24,092 bases of DNA from Gemmatimonadota bacterium (lineage in GTDB: Bacteria > 4572-55 > J002): positions 1 to 24,092 of the forward strand of contig RFFQ01000047.1 in assembly GCA_003697105.1 (NCBI GenBank), in the 5' to 3' direction. Within the stretch, counting starts at the first letter, position 1. The number at the start of each line of letters is the position of its first letter. Below are positions 1 through 7,485 of the stretch, in pieces. A program made the translations under genes and the position numbers. The notes under the pieces were generated by a model. It saw nothing but the letters and a program-made list of their open reading frames with translations. It made no database searches and was not told the origin of the DNA.

Positions 1-210
1 GGCTTAACGATTGAACCGGTTGCGTTCATTGTGGTGAGTCATGGCAAACCCACCCTGTTACCCCTCGCACAAACAGAAGCCACGTTAAGTAAAGTCATCG
101 ACCTTGTGCCGGATGTGTTGGGTAAATTAGCCAATCTGGGAGGTAAAACCACAGATCAATCCGAACCGGCGGTTGATACCGATTTTGATGAAGATACCAT
201 TGGTGCGTAA
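1..210 (+). CDS. GerW/YtfJ-family protein, C-terminal part (truncated by window edge)
   Basis: An open frame runs in from the left edge and encodes 69 residues before a TAA stop. It begins GLTIEPVAFIVVSHGKPTLL and continues into LVPDVLGKL, the pattern at the end of GerW/YtfJ-family proteins: a hydrophobic strand ending in a short basic turn, then 'LLP', then a 'D-LVPD' amphipathic helix. An acidic tail follows (DTDFDEDT). The family is named for a Bacillus spore germination protein but is also found in many non-sporulating bacteria, where its role is unknown. The glycine-rich N-terminal half lies outside the window. A terminator directly after the stop separates it from ruvX. Family assignment is from motif memory. 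Confidence 0.7.
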   Translation, partial: GLTIEPVAFIVVSHGKPTLLPLAQTEATLSKVIDLVPDVLGKLANLGGKTTDQSEPAVDTDFDEDTIGA

Positions 211-221
211 TTTGTTTTTAC

Positions 222-271
222 CAGCCACTTTCCAGTTGATGTGTTTTAGATCGATTGAAAGTGGCTGTTTT
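222..271 (+). terminator. Rho-independent terminator after the GerW-like gene
   Basis: CAGCCACTTTC (222-232) pairs perfectly with GAAAGTGGCTG (257-267) and is followed by TTTT. The 24-nt loop is long for a terminator, but the 11-bp stem is perfect. A possible TTG start for the next gene (255) lies inside this stem, which argues for the ATG at 300 instead. Confidence 0.7.
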
Positions 272-299
272 ACATTCATTTCGATACCACTTTGAACGT

Positions 300-716
300 A
301 TGAGAACACTTGGGATTGATTACGGGGAAACGCGCATCGGGATTGCCATTAGTGACCCGATGAAACTGTTCGCGCAGGGGTTGGATACGCTCACACCCAC
401 CGGAAAAAAAGACTTGTGGCGGTCATTTTTTGCCATTTTCGATGAGTATTCGGATATCGATCAGGTGGTGGTCGGCTTCCCCTACAATATGGATGGTACC
501 ACCGGCACGATGGGGGAAAAAGTAACGGAGTTTATCGATCAGTTTAAGCGCCGTTTTCCAAAAATTCCGGTTGTTTGCTGGGATGAGCGCCTCACAAGTC
601 AAGCTGCCGAGCGAACCATGCGTGAGGCAAATCGTAAAACCAAAGGTCGCAAACACGAAATTGATAAACTGGCGGCTATCTTTATCCTGCAAAGTTATTT
701 AGATGCCCAACGTTGA
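300..716 (+). CDS. ruvX: Putative pre-16S rRNA nuclease / Holliday junction resolvase RuvX (YqgF)
   Basis: This is a 138-residue RNase H-fold nuclease of the YqgF family, which matures the 16S rRNA 5' end and was first described as a Holliday junction resolvase. Visible motifs are LGIDYGETRIGIA at the N-terminus (catalytic Asp7), VVVGFPYNMDGT in the middle, DERLTSQAAE, and the terminal HEIDKLAAIFILQSYLD with the last catalytic Asp. The length is normal for the family. ATG 300 is preferred because it places the GIDYG motif at the usual distance from the start; the frame extends to a TTG at 255, but that lies within the upstream terminator hairpin. It ends in TGA, evidence that UGA is a real stop in this organism. 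The next gene follows almost immediately. Confidence 0.93.
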   Translation: MRTLGIDYGETRIGIAISDPMKLFAQGLDTLTPTGKKDLWRSFFAIFDEYSDIDQVVVGFPYNMDGTTGTMGEKVTEFIDQFKRRFPKIPVVCWDERLTSQAAERTMREANRKTKGRKHEIDKLAAIFILQSYLDAQR

Positions 717-723
717 GACCATT

Positions 724-1629
724 ATGAAGTTTTTTGTTACAGGCGGTAGCGGATTTTTAGGGCACCATTTGGTACAAAAATTAGTCGAACAACGCCTACC
801 GGTGGTGGGTAGTTTTTTTCAACATGCCATACCGGTGGACTCGCTGAAGCAAGTGCGGGTGGATGTCACCGATCCAAAAGCAGTGTCCGCGGCAATCCAC
901 GCTGCGGAACCCGATGTGATTGTCCATTGTGCCGCACTCGCACAGCCGGATTTCTGCGAGAAACACCCGGAGCGAGCTCGTGCCGTTAATCTGGAAGGGA
1001 CTCGCCATGTACTGGCCGCCGCCAAAGCCGCCCAATTGCGGTTTGTCTATTTATCATCTGATCTAGTCTTTGATGGTGAAAAAGGGTACTACACAGAAGA
1101 TGACCCGCTACCTCCGCCGCAAAACGTCTATGTGGAAACTAAGCAGCGTGCCGAACGCTTAACCTTAGCATACGAAAACGGTTTGGTGATTCGTCCCGCA
1201 CTCATGTACGGCTTTGACGGTGTAAGACCCGGACGAAATTTTTTTGAGATCATGTTTCAGCGTTTTCAACGCGGCGAAGCGGTAAAGTTGTTTGTAGATC
1301 AATACCGTACCCCCTCTCAAGTACGAAATTTGGCGGACGTGATTATCGAACTCGCCCAAACCCGCGAGACCGGCATATTGCATGCGGGTGGCGCCGAACG
1401 CATCTCACGTTACGAGATGGGCATCCGAACATGCAAAATCTTTGGGTTTGACACGGCATTGGCAGTCCCCACCCGTATGGCGGATATTCAACTGGCGGCA
1501 AGTCGACCCCGGGACTGCTCTTTGGATACAACTCGGGTACAACAGATTTTACGACAAACCCATTTGATGACGGTCACCCGCGGACTCCAAGATTTGAAAT
1601 CAATATTTCCTTATTCTGTGGCGTCTTAA
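724..1629 (+). CDS. RmlD-like NAD(P)-dependent sugar-nucleotide reductase (extended SDR)
   Basis: This 301-residue protein is an extended short-chain dehydrogenase/reductase. The N-terminal Rossmann motif is TGGSGFLG (GxxGxxG) and the catalytic YxxxK is in YVETKQRAE. The segment DVIVHCAALAQPDFCEKHPE, with 'AVNLEGT' after it, is typical of the dTDP-4-dehydrorhamnose reductase (RmlD) branch, as is the C-terminal section with SRPRDCSLDTTR. RmlD makes dTDP-L-rhamnose, but no other rml genes are nearby, so the exact substrate is uncertain. The start could also be the in-frame ATG at 703, which overlaps the end of ruvX; ATG 724 places the Rossmann strand directly at the N-terminus. It probably belongs to the operon running through secG. 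Confidence 0.85.
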   Translation: MKFFVTGGSGFLGHHLVQKLVEQRLPVVGSFFQHAIPVDSLKQVRVDVTDPKAVSAAIHAAEPDVIVHCAALAQPDFCEKHPERARAVNLEGTRHVLAAAKAAQLRFVYLSSDLVFDGEKGYYTEDDPLPPPQNVYVETKQRAERLTLAYENGLVIRPALMYGFDGVRPGRNFFEIMFQRFQRGEAVKLFVDQYRTPSQVRNLADVIIELAQTRETGILHAGGAERISRYEMGIRTCKIFGFDTALAVPTRMADIQLAASRPRDCSLDTTRVQQILRQTHLMTVTRGLQDLKSIFPYSVAS

Positions 1630-1642
1630 CCTTGATCTTTCG

Positions 1643-2488
1643 ATGAATAATTTAGCTGCCCGTGTTATCAGTGGGGTCATATTTGTTCCATTCTTTATTT
1701 GGCTTATTCGAACGGGGGAATATTTATTTCTCGGCTTTGTTATCGCGCTGGTTGGTGTCGGGTTGGTTGAATTTTATGGATTTACGGAAGCTAAAGGTGC
1801 TAAACCGAACCGCATTTTAGGACTTTTCTGTGCCACGATGCTCTGTTTGGGGGCATTTTTCCGTATCGATGATATTTTCTCATTGATTCTGACCGCATTT
1901 ATATTTATAATTCCGGCGGAAAAAGTTTTCCGTCAAGAATCCAACAATGCTCTTTTTGATATTGGAGCCACCTTAACAGGTGTCTTATTTGTGGGTTGGC
2001 TCGGGTCGTATTTAATCCGGCTGCGGGAGTTCACCCCGGCGATAGGTTATAGTTATCAAGTCGGTGCGGACGCGGTCTTGTTATGTGTTCTGGTAACATG
2101 GGCATGTGACACATTCGCATATTTTACCGGTAAATATATGGGACGCCACCCGCTCAATAAAATTAGCCCTAAAAAAACATGGGAAGGCGCCATCGGTGGT
2201 TTGGTTTTTGCCGTTTTAGCGGCATTAGCCACTCAATTTTGGGGGTTTTCCAGCTTAAATGCGCATTTGACATGGTGGAACTTGGTTATCATTGGGCTTA
2301 TTGGCGGGATATTTGGCCCGGTTGGCGATCTGACCGAATCCATATTTAAACGCGATGCTAATATTAAAGAATCGGCGACATTTATTCCCGGTCATGGGGG
2401 AGTTTTAGACCGGTTTGACAGCATGCTTTTTACTACGCCGTTCATTTTTTATTACTTAAAGTTTTTTGTGTTTCCTTTCGTTGACTAA
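1643..2488 (+). CDS. cdsA: Phosphatidate cytidylyltransferase (CDP-diglyceride synthase)
   Basis: A 281-residue polytopic inner-membrane enzyme that makes CDP-diacylglycerol from phosphatidate and CTP, the precursor of all phospholipids. Several hydrophobic segments fill the first 230 residues. The conserved region WACDTFAYFTGKYMGRHPL with SPKKTWEG lies at about residues 153-182. The C-terminal family signature S-x-F-K-R...P-G-H-G-G-V-L-D-R-F-D covers residues 233-259. One position departs from the usual pattern: the expected KD is Lys242-Glu243. Everything else in the signature is intact, so it is probably functional. It starts 13 nt after the reductase gene. A strong Shine-Dalgarno just past its stop serves the next gene. 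Confidence 0.95.
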   Translation: MNNLAARVISGVIFVPFFIWLIRTGEYLFLGFVIALVGVGLVEFYGFTEAKGAKPNRILGLFCATMLCLGAFFRIDDIFSLILTAFIFIIPAEKVFRQESNNALFDIGATLTGVLFVGWLGSYLIRLREFTPAIGYSYQVGADAVLLCVLVTWACDTFAYFTGKYMGRHPLNKISPKKTWEGAIGGLVFAVLAALATQFWGFSSLNAHLTWWNLVIIGLIGGIFGPVGDLTESIFKRDANIKESATFIPGHGGVLDRFDSMLFTTPFIFYYLKFFVFPFVD

Positions 2489-2502
2489 AGGAGGAGCAAC
2501 CG

Positions 2503-2805
2503 GTGTTTCCGACAGACGAAATCAAAGCGAAAGTTGCCCAACTACCTGAAGACGAGCGTAAAAAGCACGAAGAGGTGTTAATGCACGCTGATATTATTGC
2601 CGCAGACCTATATATTTATAACCAAGAGTTGATGGATAAGGCAGTAGCAGAGCACAAAGTAGTGGCAATGGCCGGTCATTTGATCAAACGGGCAAATCAG
2701 TTATTTAAAACCAAAATCCCAGAAGGGATGGACCCGAAAATTGCCGTCGGTTACTTCAAAGAAGCACTTAACGTTCATATTGGCAAGGGTCAAAAAATTT
2801 TCTAA
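2503..2805 (+). CDS. Conserved-looking small soluble protein of unknown function
   Basis: A 100-residue protein starting at GTG behind a strong Shine-Dalgarno (AAAGGAGGAG, 2488-2497). I do not recognise a family. It is highly charged, has no signal peptide or transmembrane segment, and looks mostly helical: residues 5-70 form long amphipathic stretches (IKAKVAQLPEDERKKHEE, then HLIKRANQLFKTKI) and the C-terminus reads GYFKEALNVHIGKGQKIF. It contains no cysteine. Codon use matches its neighbours, and it sits 14 nt after cdsA and 21 nt before tpiA, so it is likely to be expressed with them. Nothing in the sequence points to a specific function. Confidence 0.8.
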   Translation: MFPTDEIKAKVAQLPEDERKKHEEVLMHADIIAADLYIYNQELMDKAVAEHKVVAMAGHLIKRANQLFKTKIPEGMDPKIAVGYFKEALNVHIGKGQKIF

Positions 2806-2826
2806 CCCTGAAACACAGGTGGTAAA

Positions 2827-3585
2827 ATGTCTCAACAACGGACGCCAATTATTGCCGGCAATTGGAAGATGAATAAGACCGCCTCCGAAGCGGCAGAACT
2901 GGCAAAGACGCTGGTTCAACTAGACCGGAAACCAAATCGGGAAATTTTACTATGCCCGGCGTTTACTGCTTTACCGGCGGTTTATGCCCACATAAAGGAT
3001 ACTGAGATTCAATTGGGTGCGCAAAATTTGCATTGGGAAAAACGCGGCGCCTATACCGGGGAAATTTCGGCAGAAATGCTGATCGATTGCGGCTGTACCT
3101 ATGTCATCATTGGTCATTCCGAACGACGGCAGTATTTTGGCGAAACAAATGAAACCGTCAATAAACGGATAAATGCCGCATTAAACGCCGGTTTGAAGCC
3201 GATTGTCTGCGTCGGTGAATCCTTAACTGAACGAGAATCTGGTCAAACCGAACAGGTTGTGGCGGATCATATTCGGGGGGGGCTGGCAGGATTGTCTGAA
3301 GCCCAACTTGCTCACGTGGTCATTGCCTACGAACCTGTTTGGGCAATTGGTACCGGCAAAACGGCTACCCCTGATCAGGCGAATGCAGTTCACGCCTATA
3401 TTCGTCAGATACTTACAGACATGTACAATTCAGCGGTCGCCCAGACCATCCGTATCCAGTACGGTGGAAGCGTGAAACCCACGAATGTGAATGAACTGAT
3501 GGCACAACCCGATATTGATGGCGCGCTGGTGGGCGGTGCCAGCCTTGAAGCGGAATCATTTATCAACATCATCAATTTTGAATAG
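2827..3585 (+). CDS. tpiA: Triosephosphate isomerase
   Basis: A full-length 252-residue TIM barrel that interconverts dihydroxyacetone phosphate and glyceraldehyde 3-phosphate in glycolysis and gluconeogenesis. All catalytic landmarks are present: Lys14 in GNWKMNKT, His97 in VIIGHSERR, and Glu169 in AYEPVWAIGTGKTA, which also includes the mobile loop-6 hinge. Phosphate-binding segments IQYGGSVKP and DGALVGGASL close the barrel. It ends 16 nt before secG with a GGAGGA Shine-Dalgarno (3585-3590) between them. The tpiA-secG pairing is common in bacteria. Confidence 0.98.
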   Translation: MSQQRTPIIAGNWKMNKTASEAAELAKTLVQLDRKPNREILLCPAFTALPAVYAHIKDTEIQLGAQNLHWEKRGAYTGEISAEMLIDCGCTYVIIGHSERRQYFGETNETVNKRINAALNAGLKPIVCVGESLTERESGQTEQVVADHIRGGLAGLSEAQLAHVVIAYEPVWAIGTGKTATPDQANAVHAYIRQILTDMYNSAVAQTIRIQYGGSVKPTNVNELMAQPDIDGALVGGASLEAESFINIINFE

Positions 3586-3601
3586 GAGGACAGTTTTAGG
3601 A

Positions 3602-4057
3602 ATGACCTTATTAATTATTCTTCACGTATTGATCTCTTTAGCCCTTATTTTGGTGATCTTGCTTCAATCCGGGAAAGGTGGCGGGCTGGCAGGGACATTT
3701 GGCGGCGGCGAAAGCGCAACGGTGTTTGGCAGCCGCGGAGCTACCACCGCTCTTACTAAAGCCACCACCGGTCTTGCGATTGCGTTTATGCTGGTGGCGA
3801 TGATTATCACCTGGGTTTCGGGTCTCAACAGCGAGAGCAAAAGTGTATTAAAAGAGCGGTTGCAAAGTCAGGGCGTGACCGGTACTCAGGCACCACAGCC
3901 CTTCCAACCCGTGAGCCAACCCCAACCCACCCCCGCTCAAACACCGGCGGCTCAACCGGATGTACCTTCCACTCCCGATGCTCAAGCCACACCGGCTCCG
4001 GCAGAACAACCTGCTGAAACAGAGGCATCTGGTGAGGGGAATAACACGGGAAATTAG
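3602..4057 (+). CDS. secG: Protein translocase subunit SecG
   Basis: A 151-residue SecG, the small subunit of the SecYEG channel. The first transmembrane helix (LLIILHVLISLALILVILLQ) is followed by the diagnostic loop SGKGGGLAGTFGGGES with the FGSRGATT continuation, then the second helix (GLAIAFMLVAMIITWV). The last 50 or so residues form a low-complexity tail rich in Pro, Gln, Thr and Ala, seen in SecG of many FCB-type bacteria. The chosen ATG follows a GGAGGA ribosome binding site; the frame is open further upstream into tpiA (to 3515), but that would add residues with no place in the family. It is the last gene of this operon, before the terminator at 4079. Confidence 0.93.
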   Translation: MTLLIILHVLISLALILVILLQSGKGGGLAGTFGGGESATVFGSRGATTALTKATTGLAIAFMLVAMIITWVSGLNSESKSVLKERLQSQGVTGTQAPQPFQPVSQPQPTPAQTPAAQPDVPSTPDAQATPAPAEQPAETEASGEGNNTGN

Positions 4058-4078
4058 TACATACCCTCCATGCTTATG

Positions 4079-4115
4079 AAAAAGCCTTACGACCTTCAAT
4101 CGTGAGGCTTTTTTT
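4079..4115 (+). terminator. Rho-independent terminator after secG
   Basis: AAAAAGCCT pairs with AGGCTTTTT around a CG-containing inner stem (TACGA / TCGTG region), and the run of seven T residues continues the 3' arm. The A-rich 5' arm and T-rich 3' arm are typical of an intrinsic terminator. Confidence 0.88.
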
Positions 4116-4146
4116 GTACTATTTGGTATAGGTTTCTATTGGCACA

Positions 4147-4983
4147 ATGGCTAAATCGACATCACACTGGAAAATCCAACTTCACGAAATCATTTTTGAA
4201 GCTGATACACCTGCCGGAAAAACGTTCGACATTGTATTGATCATCACCATTTTGCTGAGTGTGTTGGCGGTAATGCTGGAAAGCATCGCTGAAATTCGGC
4301 AAAGCTATGGTCGCCCGTTACGGGTTATGGAATGGGGTTTTACTCTGCTGTTCACTGTGGAATACGTGTTACGGTTACTATGCGTGGGGCGTCCGTGGAA
4401 ATATGCCTTTAGTTTTTACGGGATAGTTGATTTTCTGGCGGTGATTCCCACCTATTTCAGTTTGATTGTACCCGGCACACATTACCTATTGACCATCCGT
4501 ATCCTTCGTATTTTGCGAGTCTTTCGGGTTTTAAAACTGGTCTCTTATTTGGAGGAAGCCCATATTTTGACGAAGGCGCTCCGTTCCAGCCGGCGCAAAA
4601 TTACCGTCTTCATTTATACGGTTCTAATTCTCGTCATATTAGTGGGATCAATCATGTACGTTATTGAAGGTGAAGCCCATGGTTTTACCAGCATTCCCCG
4701 TAGTATTTATTGGGCGATTGTCACCGTGACAACTGTCGGGTATGGAGATATTTCTCCCCAAACCAGTATGGGACAAATGTTGGCGGCGGTGTTGATGATT
4801 TTGGGATATGGTATTATCGCCGTGCCCACCGGTATTGTCACGGTTGAACTCGCCCACGCTTCTGGACCCCCGATTTCCACCCAAGCTTGCCAGCAGTGTA
4901 ATTGGGATCGCCATGATGCCGATGCTCGATTTTGCAAGCGTTGTGGAACCCCCCTATACGATAATGAAAAAAACGAGTCCTAA
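4147..4983 (+). CDS. Voltage-gated potassium channel (6-TM) with a C-terminal zinc ribbon
   Basis: This 278-residue protein has the full voltage-gated ion channel layout. S1 is near residues 28-46, S2 near 62-79, S3 near 90-108, and S4 is RILRILRVFRVLK with a positive charge at every third position (Arg118, 121, 124, 127, Lys130). S5 follows, and the pore helix leads to the K+ selectivity filter TVGYGD (196-201) and S6. After S6, instead of a RCK or cyclic-nucleotide domain, there is a short zinc ribbon with CxxC pairs at 248/251 and 263/266 (CQQC ... CKRC). Expected to sit in the inner membrane and set membrane potential or K+ flux. The stop codon lies within the downstream terminator. Confidence 0.93.
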   Translation: MAKSTSHWKIQLHEIIFEADTPAGKTFDIVLIITILLSVLAVMLESIAEIRQSYGRPLRVMEWGFTLLFTVEYVLRLLCVGRPWKYAFSFYGIVDFLAVIPTYFSLIVPGTHYLLTIRILRILRVFRVLKLVSYLEEAHILTKALRSSRRKITVFIYTVLILVILVGSIMYVIEGEAHGFTSIPRSIYWAIVTVTTVGYGDISPQTSMGQMLAAVLMILGYGIIAVPTGIVTVELAHASGPPISTQACQQCNWDRHDADARFCKRCGTPLYDNEKNES

Positions 4984-4998
4984 ACCGGACTCGCTTTT
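4967..4998. terminator. Bidirectional terminator between convergent genes
   Basis: CGAGTCC (4974-4980) pairs with GGACTCG (4987-4993) around a 6-nt loop. A run of A residues lies on the left (4967-4973) and CTTTT on the right, so it can terminate transcription from both the K+ channel gene (+) and the tetraheme cytochrome gene (-). The channel's TAA stop forms part of the loop. Confidence 0.85.
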
Positions 4999-5041
4999 AA
5001 CATAACCACACCTAATTTATATACTGGAAACTGCCGGCAGG

Positions 5042-5668
5042 TTATTCGCTTTTTTCACCATAAACAGGGTGCGCAATTTTTTGGACGTATTCGGCAAAAT
5101 CAAAGCCTTTAAAATTTGGGCTTTCTTCATTATGGCAAGCCTTACATGTTTCTTCTGTGGGGATTTTCAAACCGATGGACGCCCGAAGCGCATCCTTTTC
5201 CTCACCATCTTCCATTCCGGCAAGTTTTTTCTTATCTTTTAAGGCTTTTACATACTTACCCCCCGCTCCATGGCAGGATTCACAACTGACACCTTCCTCC
5301 ATGCTGTATTTGGATTTAGAGCCTTCTGCCCCACCGAGCACTGCCGCATCCATACCATATCCGGTCACGTGACATTTTAAGCATTGCTCTGCTTTTTGGG
5401 GGTCTTCAATGCCCTTTTCGGCAGCAATCTTTTTGGCTTCTTCCCCACCAAGGGTTTCATACGCTTTAGCATGTCTTTCACCTGCCCAGATGTCGTAAGC
5501 GCTGAATGTGGCGCCTTTATCAGCTACCTTGCCGTTGTGGCACTTCTTACAACTCTCCGCACCCATGTATTCAACCGGAGAACTTTCCTCCGAATTCCCG
5601 TTTGGAATGGAGACGAACATCGCTCCTACCAGTACGCCTGCCAGCAACAAACCTGTAAATCGCTTCAT
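5042..5668 (-). CDS. Periplasmic tetraheme cytochrome c (cytochrome c554-like)
   Basis: A 208-residue protein with a signal peptide (MKRFTGLLLAGVLVGAMFVS) and four CXXCH heme motifs: CKKCH at residue 40, CLKCH, CESCH and CKACH. The opening YMGAESCKKCH, then a long helical spacer with 'WAGERHAKAYETL' and GVSCESCHGAGG, match cytochrome c554-family tetraheme proteins, which shuttle electrons in the periplasm. The ATG follows a strong Shine-Dalgarno (AAGGAGGGT on the - strand, 5672-5680). A promoter with perfect -35 spacing is visible upstream (5784-5756). It is transcribed away from the sensor-kinase operon, with which it shares an intergenic region, so the two may respond to the same conditions. 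Confidence 0.9.
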   Translation of the reverse strand: MKRFTGLLLAGVLVGAMFVSIPNGNSEESSPVEYMGAESCKKCHNGKVADKGATFSAYDIWAGERHAKAYETLGGEEAKKIAAEKGIEDPQKAEQCLKCHVTGYGMDAAVLGGAEGSKSKYSMEEGVSCESCHGAGGKYVKALKDKKKLAGMEDGEEKDALRASIGLKIPTEETCKACHNEESPNFKGFDFAEYVQKIAHPVYGEKSE

Positions 5669-5755
5669 TTTACCCTCCTTAGGTTGATGAAGTGAGTAGA
5701 AATACTGACGTTAATTGAGTATAACAAAACCATTGGCTACCTAGCCAGTTGGGAA

Positions 5756-5784
5756 AATTTACCATAAATAAAAAAAGCTGTCAA
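5756..5784 (-). promoter_or_regulatory. Sigma-70-like promoter for the tetraheme cytochrome gene
   Basis: Read on the - strand: TTGACA (5784-5779), a 17-nt spacer, then TAAATT (5761-5756). The predicted transcription start is about 80 nt upstream of the ATG at 5668. The hexamers and spacing are identical to those of the divergent promoter at 5858. Confidence 0.65.
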
Positions 5785-5857
5785 TGTAATTCTCACGTCG
5801 GTACGGGTAATACTGTAAACTATAATGAACTTTTGTATAGAATATGGAACAAACACC

Positions 5858-5886
5858 TTGACATTACCTTCTCAAAATCGTAAATT
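5858..5886 (+). promoter_or_regulatory. Sigma-70-like promoter for the sensor kinase operon
   Basis: TTGACA (5858-5863), a 17-nt spacer, then TAAATT (5881-5886), about 60 nt upstream of the kinase ATG at 5950. The hexamers match the divergent promoter at 5784-5756, and the two -35 elements are about 73 bp apart. Confidence 0.65.
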
Positions 5887-5949
5887 TCAGAGTAAACCAT
5901 CTATAACTTTGATATTGAACTCGTGATCTACCGGCGGTGAAAATCAGAC

Positions 5950-7461
5950 ATGCTCAAATTACGCATCAGCTATAAGATAATTATTGGCGTTGGGTTTATT
6001 ACCAGTGTCGCCATCATCGTATTTTCGTATTTGATTTTACGCTCCCAATGCCAAGGTATGGTATCCCAACTGCGGTTAAGTGGGTATCAGTTGAGTGAAA
6101 CAATCAAAAGTAGTACACGCCATGATATGTTGACCGCCGATCAGGAAAATGTCCACCGCACCATTGACCAAATTGGGATGCAAAAAGGGATCAATAAGGT
6201 TCGTATTTTCAATAAGATCGGCATGATCATGTATTCGTCCGATAAAGATGAAATTAATACGATGGTCGATAAAAACGCCGAAGCGTGTTATGTATGCCAT
6301 GCGGCGGATCAGCCCTTAGAAAAGCTCTCTATCCCGGAACGGACACGAATATTTAAAGGGAATGATGGGCACCGAAGTTTAGGGATTATCAACCCTATTT
6401 ATAACGAGCCTAGTTGTTGGCAGGGGGACTGCCATGCCCACCCGAAAGACCAAAAAGTATTGGGTGTATTGGATATTACCCTGTCATTAGAAGATACGGA
6501 TCGCTTAATTGCTCTAAACCGGAAGCGGATGGTCATTTTCGGAATCGTCGTGCTCACCCTGGTGAGCGTTATATTATGGCGATTGGTTCAAAAATTAGTC
6601 GGTGAGCCGGTGAAAATGTTAGTTGAAGCCACAAAGGTGATTGCCAGTGGAAATCTCAATCACAAAATCAAAATTAATTCTCGTGATGAACTAGGAGACC
6701 TGGCACAGGCATTCAATGTGATGACAGAAAAACTAGTGGAAGCCCAACATCAGGTTTACCAGCAAGATAAGTTGGCGTCATTAGGGCGTTTAGCCGCCGG
6801 TGTGGCACACGAGATCAACAATCCGCTTACCGGAATCCTGACATACAGTAGTTTTTTGCTCAAACGGAGTGAACACTATCCTGAGATTAAAGACGATCTG
6901 GATGTTATTGTGCGGGAAACAAAACGATGCCGGGACATCGTTAAAGGCTTACTCGATTTTGCCCGACAAGTACCTTCCAAAAAAAGCCATCTCAATATTA
7001 ATGACGTCATCTGCCATAGCCTTGATCTGCTGGAAAATCAACTGTTATTGCACCATATCCACGTCGAAAAAGAGCTTAGCCCCACCGTACCGGATATTAT
7101 TGCCGACGCCAATCAGATGGAGCAAGTATTTATCAACCTGATTGTCAACGCGGCAGACGCCATCGGAGAACAAAAAAACGGTGTCCTCCGCATTAAAAGT
7201 GAAGCTCAGATGATCAATTTCCGAAATTATGTGAAAATTGACCTCAGTGATAATGGATGCGGTATGTCCGAAGACCAACTCTCCAAAATTTTTGAGCCTT
7301 TTTATACCACCAAAGGGCAAAAAGGAACAGGCTTAGGACTCGCTGTCGTCTGGGGAATTATGGAAAAACATGGGGGAAAAATCAAGGTTGAAAGCCAACC
7401 GGGGCAGGGCACCACTTTTACCTTGCTTTTTCCCGTCGATGGCGAACAATCATCACTTTGA
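5950..7461 (+). CDS. Membrane sensor histidine kinase with a periplasmic heme c sensor domain
   Basis: A 503-residue two-component sensor. TM1 (about 8-31) and TM2 (about 195-212) enclose a periplasmic domain of about 160 residues. That domain holds a CYVCH heme motif at 113-117 and a second, wider motif CWQGDCH (CX4CH) at 156-162, so it probably carries one or two covalent hemes. A HAMP linker follows (213-265), then the H-box AAGVAHEINNPLTG with phospho-acceptor His287. The ATPase domain has NLIVNAADAI (N box), DNGCGM (G1), FEPFYTTK (F box) and GTGLGLAVV (G2). It is likely to sense redox state or a gas such as NO or O2 in the periplasm. The adjacent response regulators are the obvious partners. 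A promoter lies at 5858. Confidence 0.93.
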   Translation: MLKLRISYKIIIGVGFITSVAIIVFSYLILRSQCQGMVSQLRLSGYQLSETIKSSTRHDMLTADQENVHRTIDQIGMQKGINKVRIFNKIGMIMYSSDKDEINTMVDKNAEACYVCHAADQPLEKLSIPERTRIFKGNDGHRSLGIINPIYNEPSCWQGDCHAHPKDQKVLGVLDITLSLEDTDRLIALNRKRMVIFGIVVLTLVSVILWRLVQKLVGEPVKMLVEATKVIASGNLNHKIKINSRDELGDLAQAFNVMTEKLVEAQHQVYQQDKLASLGRLAAGVAHEINNPLTGILTYSSFLLKRSEHYPEIKDDLDVIVRETKRCRDIVKGLLDFARQVPSKKSHLNINDVICHSLDLLENQLLLHHIHVEKELSPTVPDIIADANQMEQVFINLIVNAADAIGEQKNGVLRIKSEAQMINFRNYVKIDLSDNGCGMSEDQLSKIFEPFYTTKGQKGTGLGLAVVWGIMEKHGGKIKVESQPGQGTTFTLLFPVDGEQSSL

Positions 7462-7485
7462 ACCAAATGGAGTAACTCTGCCTTC

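Noticed and set aside
255-299. N-terminal extension of RuvX from TTG 255
   Set aside because: It lies inside the upstream terminator stem and moves the catalytic motif away from the N-terminus.
3515-3601. N-terminal extension of SecG overlapping tpiA
   Set aside because: It duplicates tpiA sequence in another frame; ATG 3602 has a good ribosome binding site and gives a standard SecG start.
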